Assembly (NCBI RefSeq): GCF_000327285.1
Contig: NZ_HE998571.1
Span: 56,149-120,148, forward strand
Length of the DNA stretch: 64,000 nucleotides
Reading direction: 5' to 3'
Source of the DNA: Holdemania massiliensis AP2
GTDB lineage: Bacteria > Bacillota_I > Bacilli_A > Erysipelotrichales > Erysipelotrichaceae
Part shown: positions 7,803 through 17,847 of the stretch, piece after piece
Numbering within the stretch: the first letter of the stretch is position 1
Layout of the letters: the number at the start of each line of letters is the position of its first letter
The notes under the pieces: model-generated
Told to the model about the DNA's origin: nothing
The model's database searches: none
The model's input: the letters and a program-made list of their open reading frames with translations, nothing else
Translations under genes and position numbers: made by a program

Positions 7803-9259
7803 TTATCGTGAACGACGCTGACTCAGCCAAGCACTGAGCGGAAACATCATGACACAGACCACAATGATCAGCGGCAGCCAGAACTGTGCAAAACCCGTAA
7901 ACTTGGCATAATATCCTTGGAAGAAAATAAACACGACAATGCACGGCAGACCCCAGCGCAGATATCCGCGAATTTTGGCCGGGAACCGCAGGCCTTTTCC
8001 GGCGTTGGCTTCCTCAATAAAATGATCCCAGCCCCAGCCGCATTGACGGGTACAAAACATCAGATAAATTAAGGATCCTAACGGCAGAATGTTGCTGGAT
8101 ACAATGAAGTCTTCTAAATCCTGGATGGTGCTGCCTGCCCCCAAGGGCTGAACAGCGCTCCAAAGGTTAAAGCCCAACGCGCATGGCAGAGATAAAACCA
8201 GAAGCAGAAGGATATTCATAAGTACAGACTTCTTTCGTGACATGCCGAAATCCATCGCAAACGCCACAATGTTTTCAAAGACCGCAATGATTGTCGTCAG
8301 CGCGGCAAACGACAGAAAGATAAAGAACAAGGTACCCCAGATCTGACCTCCAGGCATGGAATTGAAAATATTCGGCAGCGTGATGAAGACTAAACCCGGA
8401 CCGGAATCGACCGGAATGTTGTAAGCAGCGGCGGCTGGAAAAATAATTAAACCGGAAAGCAGCGCCACTAGGGTATCCAGGGCCATGATATTCAGGCTTT
8501 CACCAAAAAGACTGCGTTCTTTCCCAATGTAACTGCCGAAGATCGCCAATGATCCCATGCCGATGGATAAAGTAAAAAACGCCTGACTCATTGCCGCAAA
8601 GATAACGTTGCTGATCCCGGCTTCCAGAATTCGGTTAAAGTCAGGAATCAAATAGAATTTGAGACCTTCCATCGCATTCGGCAGCGTCAGTGAACGCACA
8701 CACAGCACAAGCATAATCAGAAACAGACAAGACATCATCACTTTGGATACCCGTTCCACGCCATTTTTTAAACCTAACCGGCAGACCAGAAATCCCAAGA
8801 GCACAGCCAGCACCATATAGCCAACCTGCTGAGCAGGGGATTTCAGCATTCCATCAAAAACACCGCTGACCTCAGCCGCACTCAAACCCGTTAATCCGCC
8901 TGAACTCATTTTAAAAACATAGTTCATCATCCAGCCGCCGACTACCGTGTAAAACATCATCAAAATGTAATTGCCGCTGACGGCCATGCCCTTAAACCAA
9001 TGCCAGTACGTCCCTTTAGGCTGCAATACATCAAACGACTGAGATGCGGATTTGCGCGAAGCCCGGCCCACGGAAAACTCCATGACCATAATCGGCAGCC
9101 CCAGCAAGATTAAAAAAACAAATAAATAAGAACGAAGGCTCCTCCGCCATACTGACCGGTAATGAACGGAAAACGCCAGACGTTGCCCAGACCGACCGCA
9201 CAGCCGGCCGATATTAAAATAAATCCCAGACGGGAAGATAAATTTTCTCTTTCTTTCAT
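7803..9259 (-). pseudogene. Sodium-dependent NSS/SNF family transporter, frameshifted
   Basis: Neurotransmitter:sodium symporter family (LeuT fold). The N-terminus is in one frame from an ATG at 9257-9259: [20 protein letters not shown], with the sodium-site motif GNVWRFP. That frame meets TAA just after a run of seven T (plus-strand A at 9112-9118). The rest, LGLPIMVMEFSVGRASRKSA onward, about 434 residues and ten or more membrane helices, is in the next frame. Restoring one base would give a protein of about 485 residues, the usual size. Such bacterial proteins take up amino acids with sodium. As written the gene is broken; the cause may be true mutation, slippage-based switching or sequencing error. 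An alternative TTG start at 9107 would lack helix 1 and the sodium site, so it is unlikely to give a working protein. Confidence 0.8.
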
Positions 9260-9583
9260 TTTTACAAAATCCCCTTTTTCCCAGCTATTGTATCATAGAA
9301 AAATAGCTCTGTCTTTAACCAAAATAAGCCGAAAAGACCAAGTTCAGCTTTGTTTATCCTGACCTCTTTTCCTTTCCAGCGATATTCCTTTTTCCCATTT
9401 CCCCTTTCTTCAGCCCCTTCTTGCCTGGATACTGCTGCATTTCATCATGTCCAGCATCCTGAGGATTCCGTTTCCCCTCCTAAAACAAAGAAACGAAACA
9501 ACGGAAATTCTCTGTTGTTTTTTAAGTGAATGTCTATTACACTGAAATTAACCGATGCCGTATTGGTAAAAGGAGAAAATCTC
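9260..9583. other. Intergenic region between divergent symporter and PHP gene
   Basis: It holds the upstream region of the symporter on the minus strand and the leader of the PHP gene on the plus strand. A plus-strand terminator-like hairpin lies at 9497-9523. No conserved T-box or other riboswitch motif was recognised, and no convincing ORF. Confidence 0.5.
9497..9523 (+). terminator. Terminator-like hairpin ahead of the PHP gene
   Basis: AACAACGGA pairs with TCTGTTGTT (one G-U pair), followed by T's to 9523. No plus-strand gene precedes it within about 1.8 kb, so it may be a leader attenuator of the PHP gene rather than the end of a gene. Confidence 0.45.
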
Positions 9584-10405
9584 ATGCAGAAATTTAATCT
9601 ACACACTCACACCTTCCGCTGCGGTCATGCCAGCGGAACGGATGATCAGATGGTGCTCAGCGCCATAGAAGCGGGCTTTGAGCTACTTGGTTTCAGTGAT
9701 CACATGCCCTATCCTCAGCTGCATCTGCCAACCTGCCGAATGTTCTGGGATCAGCGTCAGGAATACACGGACGCCATGCAGGCGCTAAAAATAAAATATC
9801 AGGATTTAATCCAGCTGCGCTTTGGCTATGAAGCGGAATATCTGGATGATCAGCAGGCCTTGCTCGAACAGCTGCACGGTGAAGTTGACTATTTGATTCT
9901 CGGCCAGCATTTCAAAGCCATTGAAACAAATCCCGTTTATGAGCTTGTCTATGATTACGATGCCTACAACAATGATGAAGATGTCTTGTTTTATGCAGCC
10001 CAAATTGAAAAAGCGGCGGCAACTGGATGGTTCGCAATGATCGCGCATCCTGACTATTTCATGTTGGGCCGCCGCACCTTTACGCCGGCCTGTGCAGAAG
10101 CCGCCCGACGGATCTGCGCCGTCAGCATCAAAAGGCAGATTCCTTTGGAAATCAATTTAAACGGTGTCCATTACGGTAAACACAATTATCAAATCCGCTC
10201 CGTTTCACCCTCGCAGCAGATAAGCAGTTATGCCTATCCGTTCCGTCCGTTCTGGGAAATTGCGGCTCAGATGCAATGCCCGGTATGCTACGGATGGGAT
10301 GCCCATGCCCCGCTGGTGCTGCAGGATTTCAGCCGTCTGGAAATCGCGAAACAGATTCTGGAGGACTTGCCGCTGAATTTCATCGATCAGGCTCCCATTC
10401 AGTAA
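9584..10405 (+). CDS. PHP-domain phosphatase, histidinol-phosphatase-like
   Basis: A 273-residue PHP-superfamily metalloenzyme. The metal-ligand motifs are HTHTFRCGHA (residues 6-15), GFSDHMP, GYEAEY, LGQH, AHPDYF and WDAHAP near the C-terminus. Size and motif order fit the HisK/HisJ family (histidinol phosphate to histidinol). No other his gene is present, so the substrate may be another phosphate ester. AAAGGAG lies before this ATG; the frame is open further upstream without a ribosome site. A possible attenuator hairpin precedes the gene. Confidence 0.82.
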   Translation: MQKFNLHTHTFRCGHASGTDDQMVLSAIEAGFELLGFSDHMPYPQLHLPTCRMFWDQRQEYTDAMQALKIKYQDLIQLRFGYEAEYLDDQQALLEQLHGEVDYLILGQHFKAIETNPVYELVYDYDAYNNDEDVLFYAAQIEKAAATGWFAMIAHPDYFMLGRRTFTPACAEAARRICAVSIKRQIPLEINLNGVHYGKHNYQIRSVSPSQQISSYAYPFRPFWEIAAQMQCPVCYGWDAHAPLVLQDFSRLEIAKQILEDLPLNFIDQAPIQ

Positions 10406-10516
10406 AGTCCAATCTTTCCGCTGCAGCCTACAAGCAGATTGACGCTGGTCTGCCTGCAGACATTTTGTTTTTATCCGATTTTATCTCCCAGATCCTCATT
10501 TCTTCACCGATCCATT

Positions 10517-10545
10517 TTGAATTCTTGAATTAAATAGTGTAATAT
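10517..10545 (+). promoter_or_regulatory. Sigma-A type promoter of the VIT transporter gene
   Basis: TTGAAT (10517-10522), 17-bp spacer, TAATAT (10540-10545), 29 bp before the start codon. Confidence 0.65.
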
Positions 10546-10574
10546 GAAAGATAGAAATAGGGGGTAAAAAACAG

Positions 10575-11453
10575 ATGAATGAATGCTCTGGCGCTGCATT
10601 GAAAACCCTGATTCGGATGCAGCAGAACGAAATTGACGAATATCATATTTATCAGAAAATCGCAGAAGCTGTTAAATCGGAAAAGGACCGCGACATTCTG
10701 CTTCAAATTGCACAGGAAGAAGCTTCGCATGGGAAACTGTGGGGCAAATATACCGGTCTGCAGCCAAAACCCAACAAGGGCAAAGTTTTCTGGTATAGTC
10801 TGCTTGCCAAAATCTTTGGTTATACCTTTGCCTTAAAGCTGATGGAAAATGGTGAGGATAAAGCCGATAAGGCATACACCCGCTTAATTCAGGAAATTCC
10901 TGAGGCTGAAAAAATCGCTGAGGATGAGGAACGTCATGAACAGGCTTTGCTGGTGATGCTCGATGAAGAGCGCCTGCAGTTTGTCGGTTCAATGGTTTTG
11001 GGCATGAATGACGCGTTAGTCGAACTGACCGGAACCTTGGCGGGTCTGACCTTCGCTTTGCAGGATAATCGTCTGGTGGCTTTGTCCGGTTTAATCACAG
11101 GGGTTTCCGCAACCTTGTCGATGACGGCTTCGGCCTATCTTTCCGCAAAAAGTGATAATGATCCGCAGGCCGTGAAATCGTGTCTGTATACCGGCGTGAT
11201 GTATCTGATCACGGTGGCTTTGATGAGCCTGCCTTATTTATTGCTTCCGGCGGAAGCCTACATTCCAGCATTGATCGCCTTGCTGATCACCGTGACGTTG
11301 ATCATTCTCGTGTTCAATTATTATATTTCAGTTGCCAAGAACTACAATTTCAAACAGCGCTTCCTGGAGATGTTTACGATCTCCGGATCCGTTGCTGTCA
11401 TTTCTTTCCTGGTCGGACTGGTCATTAAAGCCTGGCTAGGGATCGATATCTAA
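10575..11453 (+). CDS. Ferritin-like plus VIT-family Fe/Mn transporter
   Basis: A 292-residue two-domain protein. Residues 1-130 form a ferritin-like di-iron domain with spaced carboxylate/His ligands (QQNEIDEYHIYQK, AQEEASHGKLW, EDEERHEQAL). Residues 135-292 form a VIT1/CCC1-type membrane domain with about five helices, beginning GMNDALVELTGTLAGL and ending with an Ile/Leu-rich helix. The architecture resembles MbfA/VIT membrane ferritin proteins that export iron or manganese. AGGGGG precedes the ATG. It is a single-gene unit with its own promoter and terminator. Confidence 0.88.
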   Translation: MNECSGAALKTLIRMQQNEIDEYHIYQKIAEAVKSEKDRDILLQIAQEEASHGKLWGKYTGLQPKPNKGKVFWYSLLAKIFGYTFALKLMENGEDKADKAYTRLIQEIPEAEKIAEDEERHEQALLVMLDEERLQFVGSMVLGMNDALVELTGTLAGLTFALQDNRLVALSGLITGVSATLSMTASAYLSAKSDNDPQAVKSCLYTGVMYLITVALMSLPYLLLPAEAYIPALIALLITVTLIILVFNYYISVAKNYNFKQRFLEMFTISGSVAVISFLVGLVIKAWLGIDI

Positions 11454-11517
11454 ACCGCTGCTTTCAGATTTCAGGTTTTCTTTCACCAACGCGATTCTTG
11501 AAAGAACCTAAAAGTAA

Positions 11518-11566
11518 AGAGAAGCCCTTTGAACCGTAATCAGTTCATGCAGACTTCTCTTTTTCT
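11518..11566 (+). terminator. Intrinsic terminator after the VIT gene
   Basis: AGAGAAG (11518-11524) pairs with CTTCTCT (11554-11560); the inner TGAAC/GTTCA stem strengthens it, and TTTTCTT follows. Confidence 0.75.
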
Positions 11567-11611
11567 TGTTATTCCGTATGTGTTCCTTTTTAAGCTTTTC
11601 TTAACTTCCAC

Positions 11612-12691
11612 TTATTTCCCGATCTGATTTTCATAAAATTCAACCAGCTGGGTTCTCATTTGCGCTACGACATCTTTGGCCCAGGCATAATCTTTTTTCT
11701 TTTCCTTACTGCCGACCGCAGCGGCAAAACGTTCTGCCAAATCCTGTCCTTCATAGAAGGAAGGGGCAAGATCCACGACTTTGCGCTCCGGCGTTTCTTC
11801 CAGAACAGCCTCGCTTGGCAGCTTGGAAATTAAGATCGTCTGATCCTGAAGATTAAAATAGCTTTCGGGTTTCAGCGTCGCCTTGTTGTACTGCTGAACC
11901 AGGAAGACCGGCAGCGATACCGTCTCTTTTCCTTTTTTGTTGAAGCTCAGTGAAACGACATAGCCGTCGCCGTTTAATGTCAGTCCGTCCACAGTCTGAA
12001 ACGTGCGTTCAATCCCTGACGGGAAGGATGTTTGCTTCAAGTAAGCCACGGTGACCTTGAGGTTTTCAATCTGCTTGCTTTTGGCATCGAGATCGGTGAA
12101 TAAATCCGCTGACGGTACGCGATAGTCCTGCAGCACTTCCCCGACCGCTGCCATTTCATCATAGACCCACCGTGACATCTGATCGGCAATCGTCCGCTGA
12201 TCTTCACCTTCCGTTCGTCCGATCAGGTTGTTCATATTGACCAAAGATACGATGCCGTTGGTCCAGATTTGATGTTCTTTCAGCTGTTCCGCATTCCAGC
12301 TGCCCTGGCTTGTGGTCAGCGAATAAGACTTCATCGCTTCCTCTGTGAACAACTGGAAGATTGACAAACCCGGATTGATTTTGGTTCCGGCCAAGATGAC
12401 CGTTCCTTTCAGTCCAGCTTTTTTGGCTTCTTCGCAGGCCTCCATTGTGCAGCCCTCCAGGGTTTCTTCACTGATCGATAACCGAACGATTTCAGACGCG
12501 ATGCGAATCGGCGCGGTTTGGGTGATCTGCAGCTTGGCTGACGCTAAGTCCGTTCCGGACAGTTCATTGTTGATCACTTGCTGCTGGGGTGCCGGAAGCA
12601 TGCCGTCATCTGTCGGCTGCGGCTTCTCCTTGTTCTGACAACCGCTGATCAACAAGATCAGAACCAAAGCTGCTGCAATTGTTTTTTTCAT
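11612..12691 (-). CDS. Secreted lipoprotein of unknown function
   Basis: A 359-residue predicted lipoprotein: MKKTIAAALVLILLISGC is a signal peptide with lipobox LISGC. The mature part has alternating strands and helices and a DUF4300-like look, but I cannot name a family with confidence. The ATG at 12689-12691 is preferred to a GTG three codons upstream because GAGGT lies seven bases before it. It is transcribed alone, facing the VIT gene terminator. Confidence 0.72.
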   Translation of the reverse strand: MKKTIAAALVLILLISGCQNKEKPQPTDDGMLPAPQQQVINNELSGTDLASAKLQITQTAPIRIASEIVRLSISEETLEGCTMEACEEAKKAGLKGTVILAGTKINPGLSIFQLFTEEAMKSYSLTTSQGSWNAEQLKEHQIWTNGIVSLVNMNNLIGRTEGEDQRTIADQMSRWVYDEMAAVGEVLQDYRVPSADLFTDLDAKSKQIENLKVTVAYLKQTSFPSGIERTFQTVDGLTLNGDGYVVSLSFNKKGKETVSLPVFLVQQYNKATLKPESYFNLQDQTILISKLPSEAVLEETPERKVVDLAPSFYEGQDLAERFAAAVGSKEKKKDYAWAKDVVAQMRTQLVEFYENQIGK

Positions 12692-12793
12692 TTCCTGCAC
12701 CTCGTTTCTCTCTTTATTATAAAGGATATTATTAAGGAATGTCTTAAATTTTGCTTACGACTTCCAAAATATTGACTGGTTAATTCTGGTTTT

Positions 12794-13990
12794 TTAATGA
12801 TGGAAACGGAAGAATTCCTGAACGCGTGAAGCGTAGTGTCCCAGCACAATCAGATGATGGTTGCCAATCGGCTCTTTCAGCAGCGTTTCCAACCCCTGCG
12901 GCAATGAGACGCGAATCTGCGTGCGGCACAGATGTTTTTCGTTCAGATTTTCAACAATTTCACCGTCCTGAACAAAGTAGCGGTCCATCAGCGCCGAACA
13001 TTTGAACACCGTGGCTTCGCCCTCACGCAAATGACCGGCCAGCGCAACGCCCAAATCCGACTCAAAATGCGTCATTAACCGGAAAGCACTCGGCATCGTT
13101 AACGGCAAGGTGCAGTGAGCGAAAATGATCTGTTTCGGCTGCGAGAGAATCCGCGAAGGATTGCACATAAAGACCGGCTGATCTGTCAGTTTGCCGATCA
13201 GCGTCATAGCGGTCAAGGACGGCATATCGCCTTCGCAGCCGCCGTAGATTCCTTCGGCATTCAAAATCGCCAGCGCCAGACAGCCGGTACTCTTCACCGG
13301 GCCCAACAGGTCGAAGCAGCGCACAGTCACGCCGTTGAGCTGATATTTCTGACAGAGGCGCTTGAGCGCACCGTAGATTTCCAACGATTTCTGCATTTCC
13401 GCCTGCGGCCAAGCTTGGCTGCGCAGCAGGCGGGTATATTCGTTTTCTTCCACCTGATGTTTCTCGATTTCCGCAAAGAACTCCTCCATCGAAATGGAAA
13501 CCAGCTCAATCCCGGTCTTCTCACGGACTTGGTCGGCATCGACATGGCTGGAAATCAGCCAGTCTGACGGATCGCCGACACTGCCTAAACGCAGTCCCTG
13601 CAGTTCCTTTTCAACCTTGAACACCTGAACCAGATCGCTTAAACGCGCAGCCATATCGTCCAGATCGCCATGCAGAATTTCCGCCTGTACGCCTTTCTGA
13701 CGCAGGTAGGACAGAATTTCCATCGATGCGGCCAGCGAGTTGTTTTCGCCAGAGGTCAAAAGGAAAATTGGCTCTTTTAAATACGGCTCCAGCTTCAGAA
13801 AGCGCCCTTCCGTACCGCCTCCGCCGACAAACACCACTGTCATGGCTTCCTCTTTTAATGCTTCCGGCTGAACAATTTCTAACGTGTGTCCGCAGCGCCG
13901 GGACAGTTCTTCCAGATAGTTCCGATTCAAGACATCCCGATCCTCCATATCTGCATTCATGCTTTGCAGATAGCCAATCCCAATCTTCAT
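12794..13990 (-). CDS. L-fucose/L-arabinose isomerase-like protein
   Basis: A 398-residue protein of the L-fucose/L-arabinose isomerase-like superfamily. Its N-terminal half is a Rossmann-like sugar-binding fold (VVFVGGGGTEGR near residue 55, LTSGENNSLAAS near 80). The C-terminal half carries CEGDMPSLTAM (about residue 255), the region that in fucose isomerases contains a metal-ligand Glu/Asp. It is shorter than true FucI (about 590), so the substrate is unknown. No sugar-uptake gene is adjacent. The start has GAAGGG upstream. Confidence 0.72.
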   Translation of the reverse strand: MKIGIGYLQSMNADMEDRDVLNRNYLEELSRRCGHTLEIVQPEALKEEAMTVVFVGGGGTEGRFLKLEPYLKEPIFLLTSGENNSLAASMEILSYLRQKGVQAEILHGDLDDMAARLSDLVQVFKVEKELQGLRLGSVGDPSDWLISSHVDADQVREKTGIELVSISMEEFFAEIEKHQVEENEYTRLLRSQAWPQAEMQKSLEIYGALKRLCQKYQLNGVTVRCFDLLGPVKSTGCLALAILNAEGIYGGCEGDMPSLTAMTLIGKLTDQPVFMCNPSRILSQPKQIIFAHCTLPLTMPSAFRLMTHFESDLGVALAGHLREGEATVFKCSALMDRYFVQDGEIVENLNEKHLCRTQIRVSLPQGLETLLKEPIGNHHLIVLGHYASRVQEFFRFHH

Positions 13991-14113
13991 GATAACCCTT
14001 CTTTCTTAATTTTATTGTAACCTTACTGCGGCCAAAGTACAATCAATCTGCCGGACTTCTTCGCTGGCTTCCTGCCCTTTTTTGCACGATTTCTAATTGT
14101 TTGGTATAAAAAA

Positions 14114-14153
14114 GAAAAAGACTGAAAGAAGGATTTATTCCCTACTTTCAATC
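14114..14153 (-). terminator. Intrinsic terminator of the ABC exporter operon
   Basis: Minus strand GATTGAAAG pairs with CTTTCAGTC around an inner AGG/CCT, followed by TTTTTC. Confidence 0.7.
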
Positions 14154-14184
14154 TCCATTGATACTTTTCAGAACTGAAACTGCC

Positions 14185-16023
14185 TCAGATCAGCTTGAGC
14201 GCAGGACGGCGGTAATACTGTGCCTGAGCTTCCCATAACTCCTGATACAAACCTGGCTGAGCGGCCAGCTGATCATGGGTTCCCCGCTGAATAATCTGCC
14301 CTTGATCAAACACAATGATTTCATCACAAAACTTGCAGCTGCTCATCCGGTGAGAAATGAAGATCGACGTCTTATCTTTGACCAGTTCGCTGAAATTCTC
14401 ATAGATTTCCGCTTCCGAGATCGGATCCAAGGCCGCCGTTGGTTCATCCAAAATGACGATCGGGGCATCCTTATATAAAGCCCGGGCAATCGCTGCTTTC
14501 TGCGCTTCCCCACCGCTCAGCAGTTCGCCGTCGCCATTTTCTTTGCCCAGCTGGGTTTTTAAGCCCTGCTTCATCTTCTGTAGACGCGGACCTAGACCTA
14601 CTTCCTCCAGAACCTGACATGCCCGTTTCTCATCGACCTGACTGCCGGAAGCCAGGTTCTCTCCCAGCGGCATTTCCATCAATTTAAAATCCTGGAACAC
14701 AACCGAGAAAATCTGCATGTATTCCTCAATATCATACTTGCGGATATCAATGCCGTTTAACAGAATCCGCCCGCTCGTCGGTTCAGCCAGCCGGCACATC
14801 AGCTTGATGAACGTTGTTTTGCCGGCGCCGTTGCGTCCCACTACCGCAAAGTGTTTTTTCATTTCCAGATCAAAGCTGACGTCTTTTAAAGCGTACACCT
14901 TTTGGCCTGGATAACAATAGGAAACATGATCAAAGGTCAGATGGTATTCATGATCATCCCGCTTCTCGATCGGCAGCGTGCCTTCGTAGCCCAGATTCGG
15001 CCGCTGAATGAACGCTTCATAACTGTTGAGGTACTCATAACGATAAGCAAGGTTGTTGTAGCTGGACGCCAAAGTCACCAGCGACGTGGTAAAACGCAGA
15101 ATGGCATTGGCATACAACATGACTTCACCGATGCCGATCGTTCCCTGCATCGCGATGATCCCAATGACCAGATACGTCATGCCGGAAGCCAGCTGGGTCA
15201 GAAACAGAATGAAGCCATTGATCCTGCCATTGGTCGTGCCCCAGTCCATATAGAACCGGGCACCGATCAGTGTCTTTTCAAACAACTGAAGAATGAGTTC
15301 CTGCATTTGAAACAGCCGGATGTCTTTGCCATGATTAATGCTCATGCCCAGATTGCCGACATAGTTGGAAATCGCATTGTTATGCACGTTGTCCCGTTTC
15401 ATCTTTTGAAGCAGTTGGCCGGACTTGGCACTGAGCCGCGAACCGATCCCAATCACCGCGCTGTAGACAAGCAGCAGCGCCCCCAAACTGAGTAACGGCA
15501 GGGTTTTATCCTGGGCGGACAGAAAGATCTGAACTAACAGAAGAGCGACAAAAAGCAGGGAGAACAGCATCGAAAAAAACATGGTCAGAAATTGAAGCAG
15601 ATCGCGCAGCTGCTCGCCGGTACCGCCTCCGCCGTTGCTGCCCTGGTCCGCCTTGCGGATCTCATCCAGGGTCTCGGTCTTTTCCAGATCCTCGTATTCG
15701 ATCTGATATGACTTTTCAATGACACGCTGACGGATCTTATATTCCGAAATATCACGGATTTTGATAAACCGCTGATTTAAAGCCTTACTGATCAGTGTAA
15801 GCAAACCACTGAGGCCGATCATCCAAAATACATTGTTCATCGCCGGCTCAAACTGACTGATCATCAACAGATTGAGAATCCGGGCTGAGAAATAGAGCGT
15901 GATGAACGGCACTGACGCCGTTATCAAAGCGGTTAAAAAGAGATAGAGAATTAAATGGGGTTCGCTTGCCTGCATCATGCGGATAAACTTACAGGTTTCC
16001 TGCCAGGCTTCCTTCAAACGCAT
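14185..16023 (-). CDS. ABC exporter half-transporter (second subunit)
   Basis: A fused membrane and ATPase protein of about 612 residues. The N-terminal 320 residues have six membrane helices. The nucleotide-binding domain has Walker A GRNGAGKT, the signature LLSGGEAQK, Walker B IVILDEPTAALD and an H-loop ISHRMSS. It overlaps the upstream ABC gene by about 35 bp, so the two are translated together and probably form a heterodimer of the BmrCD/MsbA-like type. The start is ambiguous: ATGs at 16023 and 16029 both follow AAGGAG; the first has the better spacing (nine bases). The substrate is unknown; the neighbouring LytTR two-component system suggests peptides or antimicrobials. Confidence 0.85.
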   Translation of the reverse strand: MRLKEAWQETCKFIRMMQASEPHLILYLFLTALITASVPFITLYFSARILNLLMISQFEPAMNNVFWMIGLSGLLTLISKALNQRFIKIRDISEYKIRQRVIEKSYQIEYEDLEKTETLDEIRKADQGSNGGGGTGEQLRDLLQFLTMFFSMLFSLLFVALLLVQIFLSAQDKTLPLLSLGALLLVYSAVIGIGSRLSAKSGQLLQKMKRDNVHNNAISNYVGNLGMSINHGKDIRLFQMQELILQLFEKTLIGARFYMDWGTTNGRINGFILFLTQLASGMTYLVIGIIAMQGTIGIGEVMLYANAILRFTTSLVTLASSYNNLAYRYEYLNSYEAFIQRPNLGYEGTLPIEKRDDHEYHLTFDHVSYCYPGQKVYALKDVSFDLEMKKHFAVVGRNGAGKTTFIKLMCRLAEPTSGRILLNGIDIRKYDIEEYMQIFSVVFQDFKLMEMPLGENLASGSQVDEKRACQVLEEVGLGPRLQKMKQGLKTQLGKENGDGELLSGGEAQKAAIARALYKDAPIVILDEPTAALDPISEAEIYENFSELVKDKTSIFISHRMSSCKFCDEIIVFDQGQIIQRGTHDQLAAQPGLYQELWEAQAQYYRRPALKLI

Positions 16024-17812
16024 ACTCATCCTCTCCTTCCTGATAATAATGACTCTGCACTTCAAACATAGCCGCATATTGTCCCTTTTGCCGCATCAGT
16101 TCTTCATGCGTGCCGTCTTCCACAATTCGGCCGTTTTCCAGAAACAGAATGCGGTCGCAGAACTGGGTGGAAGACAGGCGGTGAGAGATAAACAGCGAGG
16201 TATGATTTTCGACCAGACCGCCGTACATTCGATACATTTCATTTTCCGCGATGGCATCCAGCGCCGCCGTCGGCTCATCCAGGATCAGCATCTTCGCTTC
16301 CTTATATAATGCCCGGGCCAGGATCAGGCGCTGAACTTCCCCGCCGGAAAGCTGAATTCCGCTCTCATCCAAATCTTTGCCGATAAATGTGAGTTCCTGA
16401 TTCGGTAGGGTTTTGATCTTATCCCATAAATTAGCCTGTTTCAGCGCGAAGAACACTTTTTCCCGATCGGTTTTGTCCAACGGCTTGCCGGAGACATTTT
16501 CCGCAATCGTCACGGACATAACCATGGCATCCTGAAAGACCACGGCCAGCTGATCCTGAAAGCTTTCCCGATTTCTTTCGGTAAGCGGCTGACCATTCAG
16601 CCGAATCTGTCCGCTGTCGGGAGTATAAAGTCCGCATAACAGCTTGACCAGAGTCGTCTTGCCAGCACCGTTGATGCCGACCAGCGCCACCTTCTGACCC
16701 GCAGGAATTTCAAGGCAGAAATCATCGAGGACGGGTTCCCCTTTCTGATCATACCGGAACGAAACATGATCAAACGTGAACGCCAACGTCGCCGCGGAAT
16801 CTTTTACCTCTTCCGGGGAAATCGTTGATTTTCCGGAATCAATGTATTCACGGTAGAAACTAAACCGCATCAGATCGTTGCTGATCAACGCCAGCATTTC
16901 GCTGATTGTGGAAAACCATGTGGAAAACCCGCCGATAATACCTAACAAGAAGACAAACTGAGCGATGCTCATTCCCTGCATCAGACTGAATATCAGCCAG
17001 CTGTACGCTGCCAGATCTCGGATCACCTGAATGATGACCCCGGCTAAGTCATAGCTGAAGTAAGCTTTGCGAACCTGCCCGTAGATCGTTTCCAATCGAT
17101 GGTTCAGCTTTCGGTAGTAGTCTGCCAGCCAAGGCCGCAGACCATAAAGCCGGATATCCTTGCCCGCGGCAACATCATAGGTTTCTTTGCGCAGGTACCA
17201 CGTCGAACGGATGATCTGACTGGATTCTTCCAGGGTCGCTTCTTCTTTTTTCCGGGCATAGAAATAAACAAAATACTGAATGACGGACAAGCCGAGTAAA
17301 AGACAGATCAGCTGGATGTTGGTGACTCCGATGATCAGCGAATAGAGAACCAGGCCCGCAATGTTCACCGCAAGCTTGATGTTGTGATGGCAGAATCCTT
17401 CCAAACCATGATCGTTGCTGCTCAGGGATTCGGTCGCTTTGGTCATCAGCGTCTGGGTTTCATGACTTTCTACCTTCTGATAATCGCGGGTCAGCGTGCT
17501 GTGAAAAAGTTCTTCCCAAAAGTTTTTCAGGCGGTAAAGGATAAACTGCATCGCTGAACGATTTTCCAGAAAGGCCTGAATTCCATGAATCACACCATAA
17601 ATCAGAAATGAGCCAAGACAGACCGCGGCCAAGACAGAAACGCCGGCGTTTTGTTCCAGACAGGCGATGATCAGCGAAGGCATCAGCACCCCCATTAACG
17701 GTGTTACTGCGGAAAAAATCACCTCGGCAATCCCATAAACGATCATTTTCCGGTCATATTTCCACATCCTGGAATAAACAAGATGATATGAACTGCGGAC
17801 GCTGTATTTCAT
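15989..17812 (-). CDS. ABC exporter half-transporter (first subunit)
   Basis: A 607-residue membrane plus ATPase fusion. Six membrane helices in residues 20-310 are followed by an ATPase with Walker A GINGAGKT, the signature QLSGGEVQR, Walker B LILDEPTAALD and H-loop ISHRLSS. GAGGGGGAG lies upstream of the ATG. It is the first gene of the exporter operon and overlaps the second. It lies downstream of an AgrC-like kinase gene, separated by that gene's terminator and a promoter, so it is probably a target of the response regulator. Confidence 0.86.
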   Translation of the reverse strand: MKYSVRSSYHLVYSRMWKYDRKMIVYGIAEVIFSAVTPLMGVLMPSLIIACLEQNAGVSVLAAVCLGSFLIYGVIHGIQAFLENRSAMQFILYRLKNFWEELFHSTLTRDYQKVESHETQTLMTKATESLSSNDHGLEGFCHHNIKLAVNIAGLVLYSLIIGVTNIQLICLLLGLSVIQYFVYFYARKKEEATLEESSQIIRSTWYLRKETYDVAAGKDIRLYGLRPWLADYYRKLNHRLETIYGQVRKAYFSYDLAGVIIQVIRDLAAYSWLIFSLMQGMSIAQFVFLLGIIGGFSTWFSTISEMLALISNDLMRFSFYREYIDSGKSTISPEEVKDSAATLAFTFDHVSFRYDQKGEPVLDDFCLEIPAGQKVALVGINGAGKTTLVKLLCGLYTPDSGQIRLNGQPLTERNRESFQDQLAVVFQDAMVMSVTIAENVSGKPLDKTDREKVFFALKQANLWDKIKTLPNQELTFIGKDLDESGIQLSGGEVQRLILARALYKEAKMLILDEPTAALDAIAENEMYRMYGGLVENHTSLFISHRLSSTQFCDRILFLENGRIVEDGTHEELMRQKGQYAAMFEVQSHYYQEGEDEYAFEGSLAGNL

Positions 17813-17847
17813 TCAGGACTCCCCCTCTTTGATATTTCGGTATTTTG

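Noticed and set aside
9260..9530. T-box leader before the PHP gene
   Set aside because: The terminator-like hairpin is there, but the conserved T-box sequence (AGGGTGGNACCGCG type) is absent.
14902..15495. 197-codon plus-strand open frame
   Set aside because: Antisense to a clear ABC exporter gene, with no ribosome site and shadow-type composition.
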